A stretch of DNA of 9,045 nt from Candidatus Methylomirabilota bacterium (GTDB taxonomy: Bacteria > Methylomirabilota > Methylomirabilia > Methylomirabilales > Methylomirabilaceae): the NCBI GenBank assembly GCA_003105305.1, contig PQAQ01000244.1, forward strand, positions 1 to 9,045. The letters are read 5' to 3'. This document shows positions 6,002-9,045 of this stretch, in pieces. How positions within the stretch are numbered: position 1 is the stretch's first letter; each line of letters starts with the position of its first letter. The notes under the pieces are model-generated. The model made no database searches. It saw only the letters and a program-made list of their open reading frames with translations, and was not told the origin of the DNA. The translations under genes and the position numbers were made by a program.

Positions 6002-7324
6002 GGGGCGGAAGAAGACGAAGGTTACCACGACAAAAAGAGGCAGTAGAATACCGACAGCGTACTTCATGTAGCCGAAAAAAGACGGCATGGGAACTCCGGC
6101 CTCCTCTGCGATCGCCTTGACCATGAAGTTGGGACCGTTGCCGATATAGGTATTCGCGCCCATGAATACGGCGCCGACAGAGACCGCCGTCAACAGCGCT
6201 TCGCCGTGCGCGTCTGAGGTGACGGCCCGGAGAAGCTGACCCAGGTGCGCCGATTCTGTCCCCATCAGCCCGCTGGCCATCGACGCAAAGGCCAGATAGG
6301 TCGGAGCGTTATCGAGGACGCTTGAGAGGAGTCCTGTCACCCAAAAGAACTGCCATGGGTGCGTAAGACCAAGCTCGCTCCCGCGGGTCTCCAGGAGGGC
6401 GAGCGCGGGGATCATGGTTGTGAAGATCCCGGCGAAGATCACCGCAACCTCCATAATGGGGGCTAACGTAAAGCCGTTGGCTGCGCGCGTATCCCGAGGT
6501 GTCATCAGCAGAGAGAGACACGCGAGGATACCCAGCCCTAGTATCTGCCCTCCCCGGTGCGCGTATTCAGATTGCAGGCCGATCTGGGCGCCGAATCGTC
6601 CGATCACAAAGGCAACGGCTAGTACGCCCGCCAGGAACAGGATGTTCACCGCGCCTTCCACGCTGAGCCTTTCCCGATCCTTCAGCTCTGCCGAGGCTGT
6701 CCTCCGGGATATCGGCCGCTCGGCCTCATACCTGTGCCGGTCCCACACGTAGAAGATGAGAAGTAGTGATGCGACCATAATCAGCCAATGCGGCAGCAGT
6801 CGAATCGTCCAGCCGAACGGTACGCCTCGCAGAAAGCCGAGAAAGAGCGGCGGATCGCCGAGAGGGGTGAGCAGGCCGCCGATGTTTGAGACGATGAAAA
6901 TGAAGAATATCACAATATGCACCTGATGCCGACGCCGCTCGTTGGCCCGAAGGATCGGACGAATCAACAACATTGAGGCCCCGGTCGTTCCGACAACATT
7001 TGCAAAGATGGCCCCGAGCGCCAGAGTGACAGTATTGGCGAACGGCGTACCGGATAACGAGCCTCGCAGACGGATTCCGCCGGTGATGATAAACAGGGCC
7101 GCAAGCAGCGCCATGAATGCCGCATACTCGGTCCCCGTCTCGACAAGGCGCGACCTATCCACCATCAAGATATAGAATACGACGGGAAGCGCGAAGAACG
7201 CGCTGACGAGTCCCTTATTGAGGTTGGACTCCCACCAGCGAGGAACCAGTATCGGCAGGACCGCAATGGAGAAGAGCATCAGGGCGAATGGGGTCACCCA
7301 GACCAGCCCAAACTGATGATCCAA
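5999..7324 (-). CDS. Sodium:proton antiporter-like transporter, NhaD/ArsB (ion transporter) superfamily
   Basis: Integral inner-membrane ion transporter, most likely a Na+/H+ antiporter by family, though arsenite or dicarboxylate carriers share the fold. From TTG 7324 it has 441 residues and about 11-12 hydrophobic segments. Two re-entrant signature regions are visible: NVVGTTGAS (109-117) with SNIGGLLTPLGDPP (146-159) in the first half, and LDNAPTYL (337-344) with GANTYIGNGPNFMVKAI (389-405) in the second, the usual inverted-repeat layout. The frame is open to another TTG at 7390, which has no Shine-Dalgarno. TTG 7324 follows AAAGGAGGG by about 10 nt and yields the family-like N-terminus MDHQFGLVWVTPFALML, so it is preferred. 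It has its own promoter at 7415-7442 and a leader of about 84 nt. No neighbouring genes share an obvious pathway. Family sure, ion uncertain. Confidence 0.88.
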   Translation of the reverse strand: MDHQFGLVWVTPFALMLFSIAVLPILVPRWWESNLNKGLVSAFFALPVVFYILMVDRSRLVETGTEYAAFMALLAALFIITGGIRLRGSLSGTPFANTVTLALGAIFANVVGTTGASMLLIRPILRANERRRHQVHIVIFFIFIVSNIGGLLTPLGDPPLFLGFLRGVPFGWTIRLLPHWLIMVASLLLIFYVWDRHRYEAERPISRRTASAELKDRERLSVEGAVNILFLAGVLAVAFVIGRFGAQIGLQSEYAHRGGQILGLGILACLSLLMTPRDTRAANGFTLAPIMEVAVIFAGIFTTMIPALALLETRGSELGLTHPWQFFWVTGLLSSVLDNAPTYLAFASMASGLMGTESAHLGQLLRAVTSDAHGEALLTAVSVGAVFMGANTYIGNGPNFMVKAIAEEAGVPMPSFFGYMKYAVGILLPLFVVVTFVFFRP

Positions 7325-7376
7325 TGGCGTCCCGCCCTCCTTTGTGGCGGCGGTAAAACCCTGAAAAGTCACGTGT

Positions 7377-7397
7377 GCCGGCGCCGTCAACGCCGGC
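7377..7397 (-). promoter_or_regulatory. GC-rich hairpin in the antiporter leader
   Basis: GCCGGCG (7377-7383) and CGCCGGC (7391-7397) form a perfect 7-bp inverted repeat with a 7-nt loop. It would lie in the mRNA leader between the predicted transcript start near 7408 and the TTG at 7324, and its loop covers the alternative TTG at 7390. No T-run follows, so it is not a simple terminator. A role in translation or mRNA stability is possible but unproven. Confidence 0.35.
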
Positions 7398-7414
7398 GTA
7401 GCGCGCCAAGTGTG

Positions 7415-7442
7415 ACCATACCAGAGTTAAGGCGAAAGTCAA
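7415..7442 (-). promoter_or_regulatory. Promoter for the antiporter gene
   Basis: Read on the minus strand: -35 TTGACT (7442-7437), 16-bp spacer, -10 TATGGT (7420-7415) preceded by TGG, an extended -10. Transcription should begin near 7408. It is divergent from the phosphoesterase promoter, and the two share about 35 bp containing a small inverted repeat. Confidence 0.6.
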
Positions 7443-7443
7443 A

Positions 7444-7456
7444 GCGCTTCCAGCGC
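7444..7456. promoter_or_regulatory. Inverted repeat between divergent promoters (possible operator)
   Basis: GCGCT (7444-7448) and AGCGC (7452-7456) form a perfect 5-bp inverted repeat around TCC. It lies just upstream of the antiporter -35 and near the -35 region expected for the phosphoesterase promoter. The position would suit a regulator acting on both genes, but a 5-bp GC repeat can easily arise by chance. Confidence 0.25.
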
Positions 7457-7473
7457 GGACTGCGACCTCGCTG

Positions 7474-7482
7474 TGCTATAGT
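7474..7482 (+). promoter_or_regulatory. Extended -10 promoter of the phosphoesterase gene, probably giving a leaderless mRNA
   Basis: TGC followed by TATAGT (7477-7482) is a full extended -10 element. The expected -35 position holds CGCGGA, which is not a match, but extended -10 promoters often work without one. Normal spacing puts the transcript start at about 7488-7490, on the A of the ATG at 7489. No Shine-Dalgarno is visible before that ATG. Confidence 0.5.
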
Positions 7483-7488
7483 ATCAGT

Positions 7489-8514
7489 ATGTTGTATCGG
7501 CAATCTCAGCAGAGAAACGAGATCTTCAGGCTCGCCCACCTCTCCGATCTGCATCTCACGTCGCTGGCTCACGTCAAGATCCGCGCTCTCCTGAACAAGC
7601 GTGCGCTTGGCTACCTGTCTTGGCGATTCCGGCGTCGTCACGAACACATGCCTGCCATTCTGGACGCACTGCGTCACGATCTGGACGGACTGGCGCCGGA
7701 CCACATTGTCATCACGGGCGACCTGACCCACATCGGCCTTCCCGATGAATGTCAACAAGTTCGACGTTGGTTGGAGACGCTGGGTTCGCCGACCGAAGTG
7801 ACCGTAGTCCCGGGTAATCATGATGCATATATTCGCGGTCGTTGGGAGGACACCCTCGCCTTGTGGACGCCCTACATGGTCTCCGATCCCGGACTCAACA
7901 TCGGGGAACAGCAAGAGCCGGGGCGTTCGTTCTTTCCAAGTGTCCGAATGCGCGGGCCGGCCGTTCTGATTGGAGTCAATTCTGCGCGCCCCTCCGCCCC
8001 CTTTTTTGCCACGGGCGGTCTGGGGACTGCGCAGATAGAGAGGCTGGGCGCCGTTCTCGATCGTACCCGTCGACAGGGCCGGTTTAGGATCCTCCTCATT
8101 CATCATCCTCCTGTGACGGCCATGGTCGCATGGCGCAAACGACTCACGGACGGAGCGACATTAAGGGCCCTTCTTGCCCGGTATGGTGTGGAGATGGTGT
8201 TGCACGGACATGCGCACCGTTCGTCCGTTGCGTACCTGTCCACCGGGTCGGGCGCTATCCCGCTGATAGGCGTCCCGTCAGCCTCCTCGCGTAGGGTACA
8301 GGCGCGGCGGTGTGGGGGATATCATATCTATGAGGTGCGTCCATCGCCTGGTGGGTGGGAGATCAGCGTGTCGATGCGCGGCTACTCTCCGGATGGTCGC
8401 TGTTTTGTGGCAGAGGAACAGCGCGCGCTCTCGGTGTTCGGCTCAACCGTGAACTCAACGGACGCGACGATACACCCATACGGTTACACCGCCCAGGACG
8501 GCCAGCGGACTTAA
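7489..8514 (+). CDS. Calcineurin-like metallophosphoesterase (3',5'-cyclic-nucleotide phosphodiesterase-like)
   Basis: Cytoplasmic metal-dependent phosphoesterase of 341 aa; the actual substrate is not readable. The complete dinuclear-metal motif series is present: D20-x-H22 (LSDLHL), GD at 77-78 (ITGDLT), GNHD at 109-112 (VPGNHDAY), HH at 205-206 (LIHHPP) and GHAH at 240-243. The spacing fits the class III phosphodiesterase/Icc group rather than LpxH, which has a different second motif context. No signal peptide is visible. The ATG at 7489 is the only reasonable start before the first metal motif and has no ribosome site, so initiation may be leaderless. The last 24 or so residues, after RALSVFG, lie mostly in the 60 bp shared with the convergent lptG and look like an unconserved tail. 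Its closeness to lptG could hint at an envelope link, but this is only positional. Confidence 0.9.
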   Translation: MLYRQSQQRNEIFRLAHLSDLHLTSLAHVKIRALLNKRALGYLSWRFRRRHEHMPAILDALRHDLDGLAPDHIVITGDLTHIGLPDECQQVRRWLETLGSPTEVTVVPGNHDAYIRGRWEDTLALWTPYMVSDPGLNIGEQQEPGRSFFPSVRMRGPAVLIGVNSARPSAPFFATGGLGTAQIERLGAVLDRTRRQGRFRILLIHHPPVTAMVAWRKRLTDGATLRALLARYGVEMVLHGHAHRSSVAYLSTGSGAIPLIGVPSASSRRVQARRCGGYHIYEVRPSPGGWEISVSMRGYSPDGRCFVAEEQRALSVFGSTVNSTDATIHPYGYTAQDGQRT

Positions 8515-9045
8515 TACGGTCAGCGGGGCGTTCAGATGCCAGATCGCCCCGAGATGGGCCATAAGATGGCTGCCCAGATGAAAGGCGGCGCCGAGCAGCG
8601 ATCCGTGGAGGATTCGCTTGCCGACCGTCGCCGTCCGGAGCGGACCGAGCACAAAGGGGATCGCGACCAGCACCATCATCAGGGTCGAGAGGGGCATTGT
8701 AACCTGTTGCCATAGCCGGATCTCCAGACGCGCGACATCCTGGCCGGTCTTTTTCAGGAATGCGATATACTGGCTGAGCGTCGAACGCGACAGCACGTCG
8801 ACGGGTAGGACGAGCAGTTCCACGTGCGCCGGGGTCAACGATCCGACCCAGGGCAGACTGGCGAGTCGCTTCGAGACGATCCCCCCATCCTCAATCGTGC
8901 GTTGCGTCACATCTATGAGCATCCACCGATTCGAATCCACCGGGTCGGCGTGCGCCGCCCAGGTTACGAGACGCAACCGATCGTGGTCGTCAAATTCATA
9001 GATCTCGACATCGGAGAGCATACGGCCGGGCAGCACCTTATAGAC
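8455..9045 (-). CDS. lptG: LPS export ABC transporter permease LptG (YjgP/YjgQ family), C-terminal part, cut by window edge
   Basis: Inner-membrane permease that, with LptF and the LptB ATPase, pulls lipopolysaccharide out of the membrane toward the LptC-LptA bridge. The 196 visible residues run in from the right edge with no start codon of their own; the first codons (VYKVLPGRMLSDV) are internal. They cover the end of the periplasmic beta-jellyroll (SDVEIYEFDDHDRLRLVTWA), the LTP...LS...YI stretch typical of the family, and three C-terminal membrane helices beginning MPLSTLMMVLVAIPFVLGPLR. The motif FVLGPLRTATVGKRI favours LptG over LptF. The gene ends in TGA at 8457-8455, inside the 3' end of the convergent phosphoesterase. 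The lptF partner, usually directly upstream, would lie outside the window. Confidence 0.87.
   Translation of the reverse strand, partial: VYKVLPGRMLSDVEIYEFDDHDRLRLVTWAAHADPVDSNRWMLIDVTQRTIEDGGIVSKRLASLPWVGSLTPAHVELLVLPVDVLSRSTLSQYIAFLKKTGQDVARLEIRLWQQVTMPLSTLMMVLVAIPFVLGPLRTATVGKRILHGSLLGAAFHLGSHLMAHLGAIWHLNAPLTVLSPLAVLGGVTVWVYRRVR

Noticed and set aside
7387..8106. 239-residue minus-strand open frame opposite the phosphoesterase
   Set aside because: It lies opposite the intact metal-binding motifs of the real gene and resembles no family; it also overlaps the divergent promoter region.
7489..8514. LpxH-type UDP-diacylglucosamine hydrolase, suggested by the neighbouring lptG
   Set aside because: The motif context (ITGDLTHIG, VPGNHDAY, LHGHAH) matches the cyclic-nucleotide phosphodiesterase-like group, and proximity to lptG alone does not support lipid A biosynthesis.

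Overview
The window looks like chromosomal DNA of a Gram-negative (two-membrane) bacterium with moderately high GC, around 60% by eye. The evidence is an LptG-type lipopolysaccharide-export permease, a Pal lipoprotein, and an ABC transporter with a secreted periplasmic partner. The gene content and protein style would suit Methylomirabilota (NC10), Nitrospirota or a deltaproteobacterial lineage. That placement is an impression from memory, not a search result, so it carries low confidence. I see no phage, insertion sequence, CRISPR, tRNA or rRNA. Nearly every base is coding, and the only non-coding gap of any size is about 290 bp (5149-5439), which holds two divergent promoters and a leader.

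Layout: (1) 1-792 (+), the 3' part of a bile acid:sodium symporter family (BASS) carrier, cut by the window edge. (2) 812-5148 (-), a three-gene operon transcribed right to left: a LolD/MacB-type ATPase, a large double-FtsX permease, and a secreted AttH/CrtC-type lipocalin. It has a good sigma70-type promoter at 5172-5200, and its genes are separated by 1 nt or overlap by 11 nt. (3) 5245-5985 (+), a separate promoter and roughly 160-nt leader ahead of a Pal-like lipoprotein. (4) 5999-7324 (-), an NhaD/ArsB-superfamily ion antiporter with its own promoter. (5) 7489-8514 (+), a calcineurin-like metallophosphoesterase whose extended -10 box sits so close to the ATG that the mRNA is probably leaderless. 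(6) 8455-9045 (-), the C-terminal part of LptG, convergent with and overlapping the phosphoesterase by 60 bp.

How it fits together: most genes concern the cell envelope. Pal ties the outer membrane to peptidoglycan, LptG helps extract LPS from the inner membrane, and the ATPase/permease/lipocalin trio has the architecture of a LolCDE-like extruder with a dedicated periplasmic hydrophobic-ligand carrier. Its substrate cannot be read from the sequence. This operon is the best candidate for an under-described system here. It is a recognisable family (Agrobacterium AttE-F-G-H-like) of unsettled function rather than something without relatives. The remaining observations are small: a 21-bp tandem DNA repeat inside a membrane helix, a start-codon hairpin, a candidate leaderless mRNA, and compact convergent junctions.
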